This document shows positions 8,041 through 19,129 of a stretch of DNA of 64,000 nt, in pieces (within the stretch, counting starts at the first letter, position 1; the number at the start of each line of letters is the position of its first letter). A program made the position numbers and the translations under genes. The stretch covers positions 1-64,000 of the forward strand of contig NZ_MWUE01000004.1 in NCBI RefSeq assembly GCF_002077695.1, in the 5' to 3' direction. Source of the DNA: Pantoea latae (lineage in GTDB: Bacteria; Pseudomonadota; Gammaproteobacteria; Enterobacterales; Enterobacteriaceae). The notes under the pieces are model-generated. The model was not told where the DNA came from and did not search any database. It saw only the letters and a list, made by a program, of their open reading frames with translations.

Positions 8041-8201
8041 TGAACGCCCTTTTTAACGCCGATTATTTCGCTCACTTTTTGTTCGCCGCATTTTTTAATC
8101 GGAGATCACATATTTTCTGTTATAATTGTCTCGCTACTGGATAAAAAAGCCGCATTGAACCTCATCATGCACTTCGTTTAACGAGTAATAAGGAGGTTAT
8201 A

Positions 8202-8456
8202 ATGGACAGAAATAAAGACGTTATTCAGACTCACCCGCTGGTGGGCTGGGATATCAGTACCGTAGACAGCTACGACGCCATGATGATCCGCTTACATTCG
8301 CTCTCCTCGCAGGATCAAAAAGAAGAAGAAGCAGACGTCGGACCAACCTACTGGCTGACAACAGACGTGGCAAGGCAATTTATCTCGATTCTTGAAGCTG
8401 GCATTGCCAAGATCGAATCGGCTGAGCAGATGGAACGTTACCAGTCCAAACATTAG
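8202..8456 (+). CDS. bssS: Biofilm regulator BssS
   Basis: Small protein that affects biofilm formation and signal-dependent gene expression in E. coli; its molecular mechanism is not established. The 84-residue product is nearly collinear with E. coli BssS: VIQTHPLVGWDISTVDSYDA at the N-terminus and LTTDVARQFISILEAGIAK near the C-terminus, with a divergent acidic linker (QKEEEADVG) between. AAGGAGGT lies six bases before the ATG. A terminator follows directly. Confidence 0.95.
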   Translation: MDRNKDVIQTHPLVGWDISTVDSYDAMMIRLHSLSSQDQKEEEADVGPTYWLTTDVARQFISILEAGIAKIESAEQMERYQSKH

Positions 8457-8473
8457 CCTCAGCCAGGTAAACG

Positions 8474-8496
8474 GGCACCCTCAGGGGTGCCTTTTT
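8474..8496 (+). terminator. bssS terminator
   Basis: GGCACCC (8474-8480) and GGGTGCC (8485-8491) form a stem around TCAG, followed by five T. Confidence 0.9.
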
Positions 8497-8554
8497 CATT
8501 TCTGATTCTGGTATGCTGCTGGGCGTGTTACGGCTTTCAGGAGTTTACCCTTCA

Positions 8555-9673
8555 ATGATTTATGATCTGATTGTGGTGGGCAGCGGCTCCGTCGGCGCCG
8601 CCGCGGGCTTTTACGCCACCCAGGCTGGCCTGTCGGTGCTGATGATCGATTCCGCCCATCCGCCGCATACCCAGGGCGCGCATCACGGCGAAACGCGCCT
8701 GATCCGTCACGCCTACGGTGAAGGCGAGCGCTATGTTCCGCTGGTGCTACGCGCGCAGACGCTGTGGGATGAGCTGGAGCAGCTGGCCGGCGAACGCATT
8801 ATGCACCGCAGCGGCATTATCAACCTCGCGCCCGTTCACTCTGCGTTTATTCGCAACGTCATTGAGAGCGCGCAGGCCTGGAAGCTGGACGTACAGGTGC
8901 TGCAGGCGGACGAGGTGCGTCAGCGCTGGCCGCAGATTGCCGTGCCGGACGGCTATATCGGCGTGTTTGAACCGCAGTCGGGCTATCTGAAGTGCGAGCA
9001 GGCGGTACGCAGCTGGATCGCCCTTGCCGAACGGGCGGGCTGCGCGCAGCTGTTTAACTGCGGCGTGTCGCACATCGGCCGCGACGGCGATCTGCAGCAG
9101 GTGGTGACGGCGGATGGCACCTTCCGCGCGCGCAAGCTGCTGATCAGCGCCGGCACCTGGGTGGGCCAGCTGGTGCCCAATCTGCCGCTGAAGCCGACGC
9201 GCAAAGTCTTCGCCTGGTATCAGGCAGACGGGCGCTACAGCGAAAACAATCAGTTTCCCGGCTTTACGGTGGAGATGGAGAACGGCAGCCAGTTCTACGG
9301 CTTCCCGGCGGACAATAACGCGTTAAAGCTGGGGCGCCACGACGGCGGTCAGCCGATGAGGGCGCCGGAAGAGCGCAAACCTTTCGGCAGCTACGCCGAA
9401 GATGGCAGCGACGCTTTTGCCTTTTTGCGGAAATTCCTGCCAGGAGTCGGCGTCTGTCTGCACGGCGAGGCGTGCAGCTATGACATCAGCCCCGACGAAG
9501 ATTTTATTATCGATACGCTGCCGGATGAGCCGAATCGGTTAATTATCACCGGGCTGAGCGGCCACGGCTTTAAGTTCGCCAGCGTGCTGGGCGAACTGGC
9601 GACGGAGTTCGCGCTCGATAAACCGTTCTCGTTCGACCTCGCGCCCTTCTCACTCTCCCGCTTCGACCGCTAA
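8555..9673 (+). CDS. solA: N-methyl-L-tryptophan oxidase
   Basis: Monomeric sarcosine oxidase-type flavoprotein that oxidatively demethylates N-methyl-L-tryptophan. The N-terminus has the dinucleotide-binding motif [10 protein letters not shown]; the Cys in [15 protein letters not shown] corresponds to the residue that binds FAD covalently in E. coli Sol[16 protein letters not shown] is a conserved active-site stretch. I start at the ATG at 8555 ([12 protein letters not shown]), which puts the Rossmann strand at the N-terminus as in E. coli; AGGAG lies 11 bases upstream. A 14-codon extension to 8513 lacks a better site. The product is 372 residues. Confidence 0.95.
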   Translation: MIYDLIVVGSGSVGAAAGFYATQAGLSVLMIDSAHPPHTQGAHHGETRLIRHAYGEGERYVPLVLRAQTLWDELEQLAGERIMHRSGIINLAPVHSAFIRNVIESAQAWKLDVQVLQADEVRQRWPQIAVPDGYIGVFEPQSGYLKCEQAVRSWIALAERAGCAQLFNCGVSHIGRDGDLQQVVTADGTFRARKLLISAGTWVGQLVPNLPLKPTRKVFAWYQADGRYSENNQFPGFTVEMENGSQFYGFPADNNALKLGRHDGGQPMRAPEERKPFGSYAEDGSDAFAFLRKFLPGVGVCLHGEACSYDISPDEDFIIDTLPDEPNRLIITGLSGHGFKFASVLGELATEFALDKPFSFDLAPFSLSRFDR

Positions 9674-9677
9674 ACGC

Positions 9678-9705
9678 AAAAAGCCTGACGCACCGGCGTC
9701 AGGCT
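9678..9705 (-). terminator. Terminator between convergent solA and trhO
   Basis: AGCCTGACGC (9682-9691) and GCGTCAGGCT (9696-9705) form a ten-base-pair stem. On the minus strand the stem is followed by five T, so it mainly serves trhO and may also stop solA transcripts. Confidence 0.85.
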
Positions 9706-9712
9706 CTACGCG

Positions 9713-10762
9713 TTACTCTTTATCCGGCGATGGGATCGCCATCGTCAGGCGGCCACGCGACTTGTTGAAAATTTTGTTGCCGTTTTCGCGACCGGCGCGG
9801 CGCGCGCGCTGCTCTTCCGGCGACAGCTGCGACTCTTCCATACAGAGCGGGCTGCAGCAGTTGTGAAACTTCTCGGCGCAGCTCGGACACTGAATAAACA
9901 GCAGATGGCAGCCGTCGTTGACGCAGTTGGTGTGGGTGTCGCACGGCGCGCCGCACTGATGACACTGCGACAGCACGTCATCAGAGATGCGCTCGCCCAT
10001 ACGCTCGTCGAACACGAAGTTTTTGCCTTTGAAACGCACCGGCAATCCCTGTTCACGCGCGCGACGCGCATATTCGATAATGCCGCCTTCGACATGATAG
10101 ACATCGTCGAAACCGTTGTGACGCATCCAGGCGCTCGCCTTTTCGCAGCGAATGCCGCCGGTGCAGTACATCACGATTTTTTTATCTTTCTGCTCCTGCA
10201 GCATCTCGACCGCCATCGGCAGCTGATCGCGGAAGGTATCAGCCGGGATCTCCATCGCATTGTCAAAACGACCCACTTCATACTCGTAGTGGTTGCGCAT
10301 ATCGACAAACACCGCGTCGGGATCGTCGAGCATCGCGTTGACGTCCGCCGCCTTCAGATAGGTGCCGACATCGCTGGCGTCAAAGCTCTCATCTTCAATG
10401 CCGTCCGCTACGATGCGGTCGCGCACCTTGAGGCGCAGCACCCAGAAGGATTTCCCGTCGTCGTCGAGGGCGATATTCATGCGCAGTTTGTCCAGCGCAG
10501 GATCAAAGCCGTAGAGAAACGCTTTCATCTGCTCATAGCGGCTGGCCGGCACGCTAATTTGCGCGTTAATGCCCTCTTTGGCCACGTAAACGCGACCAAA
10601 CACCTTGTGTTCGGTCAGGCCGAGATAGAGCGCGTCGCGAAAGGCCTTGGGATCGGCAATGTGAAAGTATTTGTAGAATGAGACGGTGGTGCGCGGTTCG
10701 GTCTCCGCCAGCATGCGCGCCTTCAGCTCTTTATTGTTAACAAGGTTGTGTAACACTGGCAT
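9713..10762 (-). CDS. trhO: tRNA uridine(34) 5-hydroxylase TrhO (YceA)
   Basis: Rhodanese-family enzyme that hydroxylates U34 in several tRNAs using O2, part of 5-(carboxy)methoxyuridine formation. The domains in order are an N-terminal ferredoxin-like part ([18 protein letters not shown]), the rhodanese domain with catalytic Cys in [17 protein letters not shown], and a Cys-rich tail ([24 protein letters not shown]) that probably binds metal. The start at 10762 ([10 protein letters not shown]) aligns with E. coli; the 40-codon extension upstream is unlike the family. The product is 349 residues. Confidence 0.96.
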   Translation of the reverse strand: MPVLHNLVNNKELKARMLAETEPRTTVSFYKYFHIADPKAFRDALYLGLTEHKVFGRVYVAKEGINAQISVPASRYEQMKAFLYGFDPALDKLRMNIALDDDGKSFWVLRLKVRDRIVADGIEDESFDASDVGTYLKAADVNAMLDDPDAVFVDMRNHYEYEVGRFDNAMEIPADTFRDQLPMAVEMLQEQKDKKIVMYCTGGIRCEKASAWMRHNGFDDVYHVEGGIIEYARRAREQGLPVRFKGKNFVFDERMGERISDDVLSQCHQCGAPCDTHTNCVNDGCHLLFIQCPSCAEKFHNCCSPLCMEESQLSPEEQRARRAGRENGNKIFNKSRGRLTMAIPSPDKE

Positions 10763-11002
10763 GGTGTTCGTTCCTGTTGGGGATAAAAATTGCGCCGCAC
10801 ATGATACAGCAATGCGCCAGGATGCAAAGAAAATTGATCTGACGCGGCTTTTCATCCCGCCTGTCGGGCGGCGGATTTTCAATTCGTCGCCTGCGCAATG
10901 CGTCTGCCTTTATTTCAGCGCAGAAGAAAAGCTGGCACAATAGGGGAAAATCAACGAGATATTGGTGCCATCAGGCGCATTACGCAGGATAAGCTTTTTC
11001 CT

Positions 11003-11926
11003 ATGACTCAACTGCCGCAATTTTCCCGAGAACTTCTGCATCCCCGTTACTGGCTGACCTGGCTGGGCATCGCGTTCCTCTACCTGCTGGTGCTGCTGCC
11101 CTATCCGCTGCTCTATGTGCTCGGCTGCGGTTTAGGCCGTATCGCCATGCGCTTCTTAAAGCGCCGCGTCGCCATCGCCCAGCGCAATCTGGAACTCTGC
11201 TTTCCCGAAATGCCCACCAGCGAACGCGAAGCGATGGTCAAGCACAACTTCGAGTCGGTAGGCATGGGACTGATTGAAACCGGCATGGCGTGGTTCTGGC
11301 CCGACTGGCGCATTAAGAAGTGGTTTGACGTGTCTGGCCTTGAGCATATTCAAAAAGCGAAAGATGAGCAGCGCGGCGTGCTGCTTATCGGCATGCACTT
11401 TCTGACGCTGGAGCTGGGCGCGCGTATTTTCGGCATCTATAACCCCGGCATCGGCGTCTATCGTCCCAACGACAACAAGCTGATCGACTGGCTGCAAACC
11501 TGGGGTCGCATGCGCTCCAACAAAAGCATGCTGGATCGCAAAGACCTGAAGGGCATGATCCGCGCGCTGAAAAACGGCGATATCATCTGGTACGCGCCTG
11601 ACCACGACTACGGCCCGCGCAGCAGCGTCTTCGTTCCCTTCTTCGCGGTCGAGAAAGCCGCGACCACGGTCGGCACCTATCTGCTGATCCGCAGCGGCAA
11701 GCCGCACGTGGTGCCCTTTGTGCCGCGCCGCCTGCCGCACGGCCGCGGCTATCAGATGCTGATTTTACCGGACGTCAGCGAGCAGATGCCGCTCGACAGC
11801 GACGTCGCCACCGCCGCCGCGATGAATAAAGTGGTGGAAGAAGGCGTCCTGCTGGCACCGGAACAATATATGTGGCTGCACCGTCGCTTTAAAACCCGCC
11901 CCGAAGGCGAGCCCTCACGTTATTAA
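11003..11926 (+). CDS. lpxL: Lipid A lauroyl acyltransferase
   Basis: Kdo2-lipid IVA lauroyl-ACP acyltransferase, the first late acylation of lipid A at the inner membrane. One N-terminal membrane helix ([21 protein letters not shown]) is followed by the acyltransferase domain with the HX4E motif HFLTLE and the conserved stretches [19 protein letters not shown] and [17 protein letters not shown]. Start at 11003 ([11 protein letters not shown]) matches E. coli. The product is 307 residues. It is divergent from trhO, as in E. coli. Confidence 0.96.
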   Translation: MTQLPQFSRELLHPRYWLTWLGIAFLYLLVLLPYPLLYVLGCGLGRIAMRFLKRRVAIAQRNLELCFPEMPTSEREAMVKHNFESVGMGLIETGMAWFWPDWRIKKWFDVSGLEHIQKAKDEQRGVLLIGMHFLTLELGARIFGIYNPGIGVYRPNDNKLIDWLQTWGRMRSNKSMLDRKDLKGMIRALKNGDIIWYAPDHDYGPRSSVFVPFFAVEKAATTVGTYLLIRSGKPHVVPFVPRRLPHGRGYQMLILPDVSEQMPLDSDVATAAAMNKVVEEGVLLAPEQYMWLHRRFKTRPEGEPSRY

Positions 11927-11932
11927 CCTTTT

Positions 11933-11960
11933 GCCGGCGAGCGGCGCTCTGCTCGCCGGC
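11933..11960 (+). terminator. Strong GC hairpin after lpxL
   Basis: GCCGGCGAGC (11933-11942) and GCTCGCCGGC (11951-11960) form a ten-base-pair stem around an eight-base loop, starting seven bases past the lpxL stop. It lacks a T-tract, so it may protect the 3' end rather than terminate on its own. Confidence 0.5.
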
Positions 11961-12486
11961 GATAAGCATCACTGCCGCTTACCCTTACGCCATGAGAATA
12001 ACCTCTATAACTCTTTGTTTTTAAAGAGTTATATATTGTATTATTGGCTAAACAGGCCAGCCTAAACTCAAGCGTGTCTGATAACGATTACCGATCTTTA
12101 TTAAATGTTTACGGCGGCTACATTAATTAAGGCGAAAACAGGAACAGAGGCCGGAACAAGAGAAATAACAGGCTGCGAAATTAATGTTTGAGGTTTATCT
12201 TAATTGGCCCTGATTTATATTGATTCCAGGCCTTTTCTTATTTATTCATTGACAATTCTTTGCTTTAGCTTATGTATGCAGTAAAATTAACTTATTTTAC
12301 AAGGCATTGTCTTATTAAGCGCGTCACATATACTCATTATGCAATTTAACTTAAGGCTTTATACCTTTATGGAATTTGTAAACCCAGACATACCTCGGTA
12401 ATTTCGACCCTGAAAGTTAGTTATTTCACCGCTCGTCTAAAAATATAAAAAGATTACACACAGCAAATCTCTAGCAGGAACATAAA
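11961..12486. other. AT-rich non-coding stretch where mdtG lies in E. coli
   Basis: About 525 bases with visibly lower GC than the flanks and no convincing gene on either strand. In E. coli mdtG sits between lpxL and msyB. The base composition suggests acquired or degraded DNA. I see AT-rich promoter-like segments but none I can assign. Confidence 0.5.
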
Positions 12487-12753
12487 ATGAATAAAGGCAT
12501 CTATTACTACGTGACAATCAGCACCGATCAGGAAAATTATCATTATTTACACCGCAAAGAGTGTAAGCGTATGCCGGATAAAAACGACATGGTTTTTATC
12601 GGTACGTTATATAACCTGAATCAGGCATTATCTATTGCGCGAATTAACTTTAAAAAGGTCAAACCCTGTATTAAATGTTGTATTCGCTACTCTGCGCCGG
12701 TTATCCGCGAAACGGTGCGGCCGGTGCTGCACTTCCCGCAGAAATCGCTCTGA
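12487..12753 (+). CDS. Small HxxxC/CxxC probable metal-binding protein
   Basis: An 88-residue protein of no known function. His22 and Cys26 (HRKEC) and Cys61/Cys64 (CIKCC) form an HX3C-CX2C pattern typical of a small zinc site, with a strand-rich start (GIYYYVTIS), the sequence MPDKNDMVFIGTLYNLNQAL between the two halves and a basic helix (ARINFKKVK). Similar small proteins with the order HxxC, MPD, xG, CxxC occur in diverse bacteria, from memory only. AGGAAC lies upstream of the ATG. Codon use and base composition are AT-rich compared with msyB downstream, which suggests transfer. It is followed by 109 bases and then msyB. Confidence 0.75.
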   Translation: MNKGIYYYVTISTDQENYHYLHRKECKRMPDKNDMVFIGTLYNLNQALSIARINFKKVKPCIKCCIRYSAPVIRETVRPVLHFPQKSL

Positions 12754-12862
12754 CCGGCGGCGGCGGGACGACTTTCTCTCCCGCCCCTCTTTTTCTCCTT
12801 TCCCCTGAAAAATTTCGTCTATCCTTCTCCTACATCCCGTTAATCAGGCAAGGAGAAAAGTG

Positions 12863-13261
12863 ATGAGCATGTTCAGTACCTTAGAGGAAGCCATTGATGC
12901 TGCACGTGAAGAGTTTCTCGCCGATCATCCCGACATCGAGGAAGAGGATGTCAGCGTGAGTCAGTTCGGCCTGCAGAAGTATGTGATGCAGGATGGCGAT
13001 ATTATGTGGCAGGCGGAATTCTTCGAAGATGAAGGTGAAAGTGGCGAATGTCTGCCGATCCGCAGCGGCGAGGCGGCGCAGGCCATTTTTGATGGCGATT
13101 TCGACGAAGTGGAGCTGCGTCAGGAGTGGTTAGCCGAAAACACCCTGCACGAATGGGATGAAGGCGAGTTCCAGCTTGAGCCTCCCCTCGACAGCGAAGA
13201 GGGCGAAGCGGCGGCGCAGGAGTGGGAAGATGACAACAGCGAGTCTGACCGCCTGCTGTAA
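12863..13261 (+). CDS. msyB: Acidic protein MsyB
   Basis: Very acidic soluble protein; in E. coli multicopy msyB suppresses secY and secA defects, but the direct role is unknown. The 132-residue sequence is collinear with E. coli MsyB: TLEEAIDAAREEFLADHP, QKYVMQDGDIMWQAEFFEDEG, NTLHEWDEGEFQLEPPLDSEEG. AAGGAG is seven bases before the ATG at 12863; a GTG directly upstream at 12860 is possible but worse spaced. The stop abuts the stop of convergent yceK with no bases between. Confidence 0.95.
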   Translation: MSMFSTLEEAIDAAREEFLADHPDIEEEDVSVSQFGLQKYVMQDGDIMWQAEFFEDEGESGECLPIRSGEAAQAIFDGDFDEVELRQEWLAENTLHEWDEGEFQLEPPLDSEEGEAAAQEWEDDNSESDRLL

Positions 13262-13501
13262 CTACTCGTAGGGGCCGTGCTGGGCATCCACCGGCAGCAG
13301 CAGGGTGTCCACAACCAGCGACAGCGGCAGATCGAGGATAGTGAGGACGCGCCATGCGCCGTCGCGCACATCCCACTGCACGCCAGGATAGTACTGGTTG
13401 CCGTGTCCCTGTCCGGGCACGGCGCGGCTGATAATGCTGCCGCATCCGCTCAATAATAGCGCCATCAGCGCGACAACCGTTATTTTCAGCACACTCTTCA
13501 C
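13262..13501 (-). CDS. yceK: DUF1375 lipoprotein YceK
   Basis: Small outer-envelope lipoprotein of unknown role. The 79-residue product has a lipoprotein signal with lipobox LLSGC and a conserved mature part (GSIISRAVPGQGHGNQYYPGVQWDVRDGAW ending GPY). No ATG is available; GTG at 13501 begins MKSVLKITVV, with TTAGG upstream, and a second GTG three codons in (13492) is an alternative. The gene is convergent with msyB and lies downstream of opgGH, as in E. coli. Confidence 0.9.
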   Translation of the reverse strand: MKSVLKITVVALMALLLSGCGSIISRAVPGQGHGNQYYPGVQWDVRDGAWRVLTILDLPLSLVVDTLLLPVDAQHGPYE

Positions 13502-13605
13502 ACGCGATACCTAATTCAAACAGCGGCTATTGTAATCAATGCCGCGAGGCTTTTATCGCTATTTTACGCCAGAAAAACGTAATGAGGGCGTTAAAACCGC
13601 GTCCA

Positions 13606-13632
13606 TAAAAAAAGCGGCATTGCTGCCGCTTT
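13606..13632 (-). terminator. opgGH terminator
   Basis: AAAGCGGCA (13611-13619) and TGCCGCTTT (13624-13632) form a nine-base-pair stem; on the minus strand it ends in a run of T. It lies 14 bases past the opgH stop. Confidence 0.92.
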
Positions 13633-13645
13633 ATCATCTCGAACC

Positions 13646-16201
13646 TTAACGCGTTTGCGGCGGTAACGCCAGCGGGTTAAGCGCGAGCTTTTGATAGCTC
13701 TCTACCCACTGATGATACTTGTCGCTGTTTTCCCACAGGCGCGAGTGCACGCGCGCCAGCACCACCGGGTCGCTGATCAGCTGCAGCCGCTGTTCGCGGT
13801 TCAGCTTCTCAGGCACGTCGCTCAGCGCCTGGTCGACGCGGCGGTCGCGCGCGTAGTCCAGCAGCTGGCTCTGTCTGTGACGCGACGTCGCCAGCGCGGT
13901 GGCCAGCGCGTTAAACGCCGGATGGAACAGCGCATGCATAAAGCCATGCTTCAGCGCGCGCTCGCGGTTGAGCTGCAGATAGCGATCGGTGTCCACCAGC
14001 TCTTTCGGCGGCTCATACTCTTCCGGGATCAGGAACAGCTTCGCGCGTCGACTTTTCATCCCTACCGTGGCGCGGCTCGACATCACCGAGACAAACGGCG
14101 AGAGGATCAGCGAGAAGACGATCGGCGACAGCCACCAGAGGAAGTTAAGATCCAGCACGCCCATACCAACCGCCCAGACGATGCCTAGCAGCATCTGCGA
14201 GCCGTGACGACGGAAGGCTTCGCTCCACGGCGTGGCGTCGTCGTCGCGCTGCGGCGAGTTCCATACCACTTCCCAGCCCAGGAAGGCGCTGACCACAAAC
14301 ACGGTGTGGAACAGCATGCGCACCGGTGCCAGCAGCACAGAGAAGAGCATCTCCAGCAGCAGGGAAATAAACAGCCGGAACGCACCGCCGTACGGTTTCG
14401 CGCCCTTGAAGCAGATCAGCACCACGCTGAGCAGCTTCGGCAGGAACAGCAGCACCAGGGTGGTCGAGAACAGCGCGATCGCCAGTTCAGGACGCCACTG
14501 CGGCCAGACCGGGAAGAGCTGCCTCGGCTGCAGGAAGTAGGTCGGCTCCATTAGCGTGTGCACCACCTGCAGCGCGGTGGAGAGCGCCAGGAACATAAAC
14601 CAGAGCGGCGCCGAAAGATAGGACATCACGCCGGTCAGAAACACCGCACGGTGCACCGGATGCATCCCTTTCACCAGGAACAGGCGGAAGTTCATCAGGT
14701 TGCCGTGACACCAGCGGCGGTCGCGCTTCAGCTCGTCCAGCAGGTTCGGCGGCAGCTCCTCATAGGAGCCCGGCAGATCGTAGGCGATCCAGACGCCCCA
14801 GCCGGCGCGACGCATCAGCGCGGCTTCGACGAAGTCGTGCGACAGAATCGACCCGGCAAAGGAGCCTTCGCCCGGCAGCGGCGCCAGCGCGCAGTGCTCA
14901 ATAAAGGGCTTCACGCGGATAATGGCGTTGTGCCCCCAGTAGTGCGACTCGCCCAGCTGCCAGAAGTGCAAACCGGCGGTGAAGAGCGGGCCGTAAACGC
15001 GCGTGGCAAACTGCTGACAGCGCGCGTAGAGCGTATCCATGCCCGACGCCTTCGGCGACGACTGGATAATCCCGGCGTTCGGGTTCGCTTCCATCATGCG
15101 CACCAGGCCGGTAAGGCACTCGCCGCTCATCACGCTGTCCGCGTCCAGCACCACCATGTAGCTGTAGTTGCTGCCCCAGCGACGGCAGAAGTCGTCGATG
15201 TTGCCGCTTTTACGCTTCACGCGGCGACGGCGACGGCGGTAGAAAATCTTGCCTGCGCCGCCCACGTCACGCACCAGCTCCATCCAGGCTTTCTGCTCGG
15301 CGATGGCGATATCGGGATCGTAGCTGTCGCTCAGCACGTAGACGTCGAAATGGTCTGCGTTGCCGGTGCGCACCACCGATTCCCAGGTCGCGCGCAGGCC
15401 GGCGAAAACGCGTTCCACGTCTTCGTTGCAGATCGGCATGATCAGCGCGGTGCGGTGCTCGGGATTCAGCGCTTCGTCGCCCACCGTTGAGTAGGAGATG
15501 CTGTACTTGTCGCGGCCGATCAACAGCTGCAGGAAGCCCATCAGCGCGGTCCAGAAGCCCGCCGAGACCCAGCAGAAGAGGATCGCGAACAGGAACAGGA
15601 TCCCGGTCTGCAACACGTAAGGCAGGATCTGCATCACCGACTGCTGCCAGTTCTGGTTAAGCATCTCCATCGGGTCGAGCAGCGTCCAGCCCTGATAAGG
15701 CAGGATGGTTTTCATGTACCAGGTGGCGATAACGGTCTGGAACACCGTGAGGATCAGCAGCACGTAGCGGCGAATCGAGCCGACGTGACGCCACTTCTCC
15801 TCGGCGCGCTGCTCTTCCGCCGTGGCGTAGCGATGCGTCAGCTTTTCGCCGCGCAGCGAACGCCAGGCGCGCACCAGCGGGTTGGTGCGCCAGGCTTCCG
15901 GGAACATCAGCGAGCGCTTCACCTTCGGCATCGCCTTCAGCGTGGTGCGGTCAAGGTAATCCTTGCCGAACTGCTCGCCGTCGGCCAGCGAATCCGGCCA
16001 CGCCATTTTGACGCGGGCGGAGACCGACTTAAGCGGCGCATCGTCGGGACGATCGCTGGCGGCGACATCCTGGCCAAGCGTCTCGTGGATGAAGTGAAAC
16101 GCCTCGGCGTGCTGCAGCGAGGCGCTTAACCGGGCCTTCCCTGCCGCATCCAGCGGCAGGGCTTCCACGTAGTTTTTAGGGATTAATGTCGGATTATTCA
16201 T
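13646..16201 (-). CDS. opgH: Glucans biosynthesis glucosyltransferase H
   Basis: Inner-membrane family 2 glycosyltransferase that polymerises and exports the linear backbone of osmoregulated periplasmic glucans. The 851 residues match the family. Membrane helices lie near residues 140-225; the cytoplasmic catalytic domain carries [11 protein letters not shown], the DXD-type [10 protein letters not shown] and the (Q/R)xxRW-type motif RDRRWCHGN; further helices lie in the C-terminal half. Its ATG overlaps the opgG stop by eight bases, so the two are translationally coupled. E. coli OpgH also senses UDP-glucose to delay division; that role is not shown by the sequence. Confidence 0.97.
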   Translation of the reverse strand: MNNPTLIPKNYVEALPLDAAGKARLSASLQHAEAFHFIHETLGQDVAASDRPDDAPLKSVSARVKMAWPDSLADGEQFGKDYLDRTTLKAMPKVKRSLMFPEAWRTNPLVRAWRSLRGEKLTHRYATAEEQRAEEKWRHVGSIRRYVLLILTVFQTVIATWYMKTILPYQGWTLLDPMEMLNQNWQQSVMQILPYVLQTGILFLFAILFCWVSAGFWTALMGFLQLLIGRDKYSISYSTVGDEALNPEHRTALIMPICNEDVERVFAGLRATWESVVRTGNADHFDVYVLSDSYDPDIAIAEQKAWMELVRDVGGAGKIFYRRRRRRVKRKSGNIDDFCRRWGSNYSYMVVLDADSVMSGECLTGLVRMMEANPNAGIIQSSPKASGMDTLYARCQQFATRVYGPLFTAGLHFWQLGESHYWGHNAIIRVKPFIEHCALAPLPGEGSFAGSILSHDFVEAALMRRAGWGVWIAYDLPGSYEELPPNLLDELKRDRRWCHGNLMNFRLFLVKGMHPVHRAVFLTGVMSYLSAPLWFMFLALSTALQVVHTLMEPTYFLQPRQLFPVWPQWRPELAIALFSTTLVLLFLPKLLSVVLICFKGAKPYGGAFRLFISLLLEMLFSVLLAPVRMLFHTVFVVSAFLGWEVVWNSPQRDDDATPWSEAFRRHGSQMLLGIVWAVGMGVLDLNFLWWLSPIVFSLILSPFVSVMSSRATVGMKSRRAKLFLIPEEYEPPKELVDTDRYLQLNRERALKHGFMHALFHPAFNALATALATSRHRQSQLLDYARDRRVDQALSDVPEKLNREQRLQLISDPVVLARVHSRLWENSDKYHQWVESYQKLALNPLALPPQTR

Positions 16202-17726
16202 TGGCAGGTAACTGATAGCTCCAGGTTTCCGTCAATGTCTTGTCGCCGCTAACCAGCGCGGCGCGCATTTCGGTAGGCTGTTTGTTATCTTTGACGCGCA
16301 GACGCAGCACCAGACGCCAGCCTTTGGTGACCGGGTTATAGCGCACGCTCTGCTCAACCACTTCGCCGTTGTCGCCCACGCTCACCTGCGGCGCGACCTG
16401 GCTGTTGTCCGGCATCTCGCTCATCGCTTTACCTACGAAATCGATGGTAAAGGCGATCGAGCCGTCCGGCTGACGCACCAGATTCGACTGCTTGACGTCG
16501 CCCGCCGAGCGCAGCGTGTTTTTCACCCACGCGACGTCGTCAGAGTGGAGCTGGCTTTCGTCGCGCGTAAAGTGCAGGCGATAGCTGAAGCTCATCTCTT
16601 TGCCTGGATCCGGCAGGTTTTCCGGCGTCCAGAAGGCAACGATGTTGTCGTTGGTTTCGTCTGCGGTCGGGATCTCCACCAGCTCGACGCGGCCTTTGCC
16701 CCAGTCGCCCTGCGGTTCAACCCAGCCGCTCGGACGCATGTCGTAACGGTCGTCGAGATCCTGATAGCGGCTGAAGTCGCGGCTGCGCTGCAGCAGGCCG
16801 AAGCCTTTCGGGCTTTCGATGGTGTAGGTGCTCACCGCCAGATGGCGCGGATTATTGAGCGGCCGCCAGATCCATTCGCCGTTGCCGCTGTGAATCGACA
16901 GCCCGTCAGAGTCATGCAGCTCCGGACGGAAGTTGGTCACCGGCGACGGCTGGTTGGCGCCAAACAGGAACATGCTGGTCAGCGGTGCCACGCCCAGTTT
17001 GCCGACTTTATCGCGCAGATAGACCTTCGACTGCACGTCGACGGTGGTCTCTTTGCCCGGATGTACGGTAAAGCGATAGGCGCCCGTGGCGCGCGGCGAG
17101 TCGAGCAGCGCGTAGATCACCAGCTGTTTATCCTGCGGCTTCGGACGCGCGATCCAGAACTCTTTGAAACGCGGGAACTCTTCGCCGGACGGCAGCGCCG
17201 TGTCGATGGCGAGGCCGCGCGCAGAGAGACCGTAAACCTGATCGCCGCCGATGACGCGGAAGTAGCTGGCGCCGAGGAAGCTGGTGATTTCGTCGTCTTT
17301 GTCCCGCTTATTAAGCGGATAAAGCACTTTAAAACCGGCGAACCCTAAGTTTTTCACCGCATCGGCGTCGTGCTTGACGTTGCCGAAGTTGAAATAGTCA
17401 GGGCTGTATTTGATCTCGCGCACCGCGTTAGCCGCGACCTCGTTGATTTTTACCGGCGTGTCGAAATACATGCCCTGATGGTAAAACTCAAGTTTGAACG
17501 GCGTACGCAGTTTGCCCCAGTACGCTTTATCGTGGTTAAACTGGATCTGCTGATAGTCAGCAAATTTCATTTCACGAAACTGAGAGGGTAAATTGCTCTT
17601 AGGCGCTTCAAAACTTTTCCCTGCCAGCGTTTTCGCCTGTTTGGCGACATCATCAAGGTTAAACGCCCAGCTATTATTGGCGTACAACGCCAGCAGAACT
17701 GCCGCGCCAACCCAGCGCATCTTCAT
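16194..17726 (-). CDS. opgG: Glucans biosynthesis protein G (periplasmic)
   Basis: Periplasmic protein required for osmoregulated periplasmic glucan synthesis, probably acting on the nascent beta-glucan as it emerges from OpgH. A Sec signal ([21 protein letters not shown]) is followed by the mature sequence [10 protein letters not shown]. The body is nearly collinear with E. coli OpgG ([59 protein letters not shown]). I use the ATG at 17726 (510 residues), which gives a compact signal peptide; an in-frame GTG at 17759 is possible. It is the first gene of opgGH and is divergent from opgC across 270 bases. Confidence 0.96.
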   Translation of the reverse strand: MKMRWVGAAVLLALYANNSWAFNLDDVAKQAKTLAGKSFEAPKSNLPSQFREMKFADYQQIQFNHDKAYWGKLRTPFKLEFYHQGMYFDTPVKINEVAANAVREIKYSPDYFNFGNVKHDADAVKNLGFAGFKVLYPLNKRDKDDEITSFLGASYFRVIGGDQVYGLSARGLAIDTALPSGEEFPRFKEFWIARPKPQDKQLVIYALLDSPRATGAYRFTVHPGKETTVDVQSKVYLRDKVGKLGVAPLTSMFLFGANQPSPVTNFRPELHDSDGLSIHSGNGEWIWRPLNNPRHLAVSTYTIESPKGFGLLQRSRDFSRYQDLDDRYDMRPSGWVEPQGDWGKGRVELVEIPTADETNDNIVAFWTPENLPDPGKEMSFSYRLHFTRDESQLHSDDVAWVKNTLRSAGDVKQSNLVRQPDGSIAFTIDFVGKAMSEMPDNSQVAPQVSVGDNGEVVEQSVRYNPVTKGWRLVLRLRVKDNKQPTEMRAALVSGDKTLTETWSYQLPANE

Positions 17727-17996
17727 CAGCCCGCCTTTATTTTCCACTTTAATCAGCACATCCCCCCCTTTCGTGTGCTAAGTACAAACCCATTTATCTT
17801 AAAGGATTATTCGGTTTTCCGACAGCATATCCAAAAGATTGTTCCGTGGTTTCGTCAGCAAGCGCCCCGCTTTTAGGACAATTAAACGTTCCAGAATCAA
17901 CTGATAGTATACCCTGTTTACTGCGGGTAGAATTTCACCCCGGTATACTCCGGTTTCAGGGCGAAACTGGCCAAACAGCGAACATAATGGGACGTT

Positions 17997-19121
17997 ATGA
18001 GCACAGCAAAACCTGAACGTGAATATTTCCTCGATTCAATTCGGGCCTGTCTGATGTTGTTGGGGGTGCCGTTTCACGTTTCCCTCATCTATTCCACGCA
18101 GAAATGGGCGGTCAACAGCCAGGAGGCGTCGCTCTGGCTGACGGTGCTGAACGATTTTATTCACGCCTTCCGCATGCAGGTCTTTTTTGTTATCTCCGGC
18201 TATTTCTCCTACATGCTCTATCTGCGCTACGAGCCGCAGCGCTGGCTCAAGGTGCGCATGGAGCGCGTCGGCATTCCGCTGCTGACCGCCGTGCCGCTGA
18301 TCACCCTGCCGCAGTTTTTTATGCTGCGCGCGCTGTCGGACAAGATGGCCGACTGGGACAGCCTGACGCTTTACGGCAAGTTCAATAACCTGATGTGGGA
18401 GCTGATCTCCCATCTGTGGTTCCTCGTGGTGCTGGTGATCCTCACCGCGCTGGGCATGGTGACCTTTAACAGGCTGCGTCGGCAGCAGCATCACCTCGAC
18501 TACAGCCGCATCGGCTGGGGCAAGGTCACGCTGGGGATCATGGGCTATGCGCTGCTGTGGGATATTTTCCGCCGCGCGGTGTTCACCTTTTTCCCCGCGC
18601 TGCTGATGGATGGCCTGTTCAGCATTATGGTGATGCAGACGCTGCTGTTTTTGCCGTTCTTTATGCTCGGCGCGCTGGCGTGGAAGCACCCTGCCCTGAA
18701 GCAGCTGTTCGTGCGCTTTAATCCGGTGATGTGCTTCGGCGCGATTCTGGTGTTTATCGCCTACAGCCTTAACCAGCGCTACAGCAGCGGCGACGGCTGG
18801 CTCTATGAGCTGGATGCGTTAATCACCACGCTGATGGGGCTCTGCATGCTCAATGTCTGCTTCAGCTTCGGCCATCGCATGCTTAACGCTCACTCGCCGC
18901 GCATTATGTACCTGGTCAACGCCTCGCTGTTTATCTACCTGGTGCACCATCCGCTAACGCTGCTGTACGGCATCTTTATTACGCCGCTGATCGGCAACAA
19001 CACGCTGGGCTTTTTCGTCGGGCTGGCGCTGGTGTTCGGCGTGGCGTTCCTGCTGTATGAGATCCACCTGCGTATTCCGCTGCTGCGCTTTCTGTTTTCC
19101 GGCAAAGCGCAAAAAAAATAG
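17997..19121 (+). CDS. opgC: Glucans biosynthesis protein C (succinyltransferase)
   Basis: Multi-spanning inner-membrane acyltransferase that adds succinyl groups to periplasmic glucans. The 374 residues hold about ten hydrophobic helices and the acyltransferase-3 family features: REYFLDSIRACLMLLGVPFHVSLIY at the N-terminus with the conserved His, and MQVFFVISGYFSYML. Length and order agree with E. coli OpgC (385 residues). It is transcribed away from opgG and converges with clsC, separated by a strong hairpin. Confidence 0.95.
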   Translation: MSTAKPEREYFLDSIRACLMLLGVPFHVSLIYSTQKWAVNSQEASLWLTVLNDFIHAFRMQVFFVISGYFSYMLYLRYEPQRWLKVRMERVGIPLLTAVPLITLPQFFMLRALSDKMADWDSLTLYGKFNNLMWELISHLWFLVVLVILTALGMVTFNRLRRQQHHLDYSRIGWGKVTLGIMGYALLWDIFRRAVFTFFPALLMDGLFSIMVMQTLLFLPFFMLGALAWKHPALKQLFVRFNPVMCFGAILVFIAYSLNQRYSSGDGWLYELDALITTLMGLCMLNVCFSFGHRMLNAHSPRIMYLVNASLFIYLVHHPLTLLYGIFITPLIGNNTLGFFVGLALVFGVAFLLYEIHLRIPLLRFLFSGKAQKK

Positions 19122-19129
19122 CGCATCGG

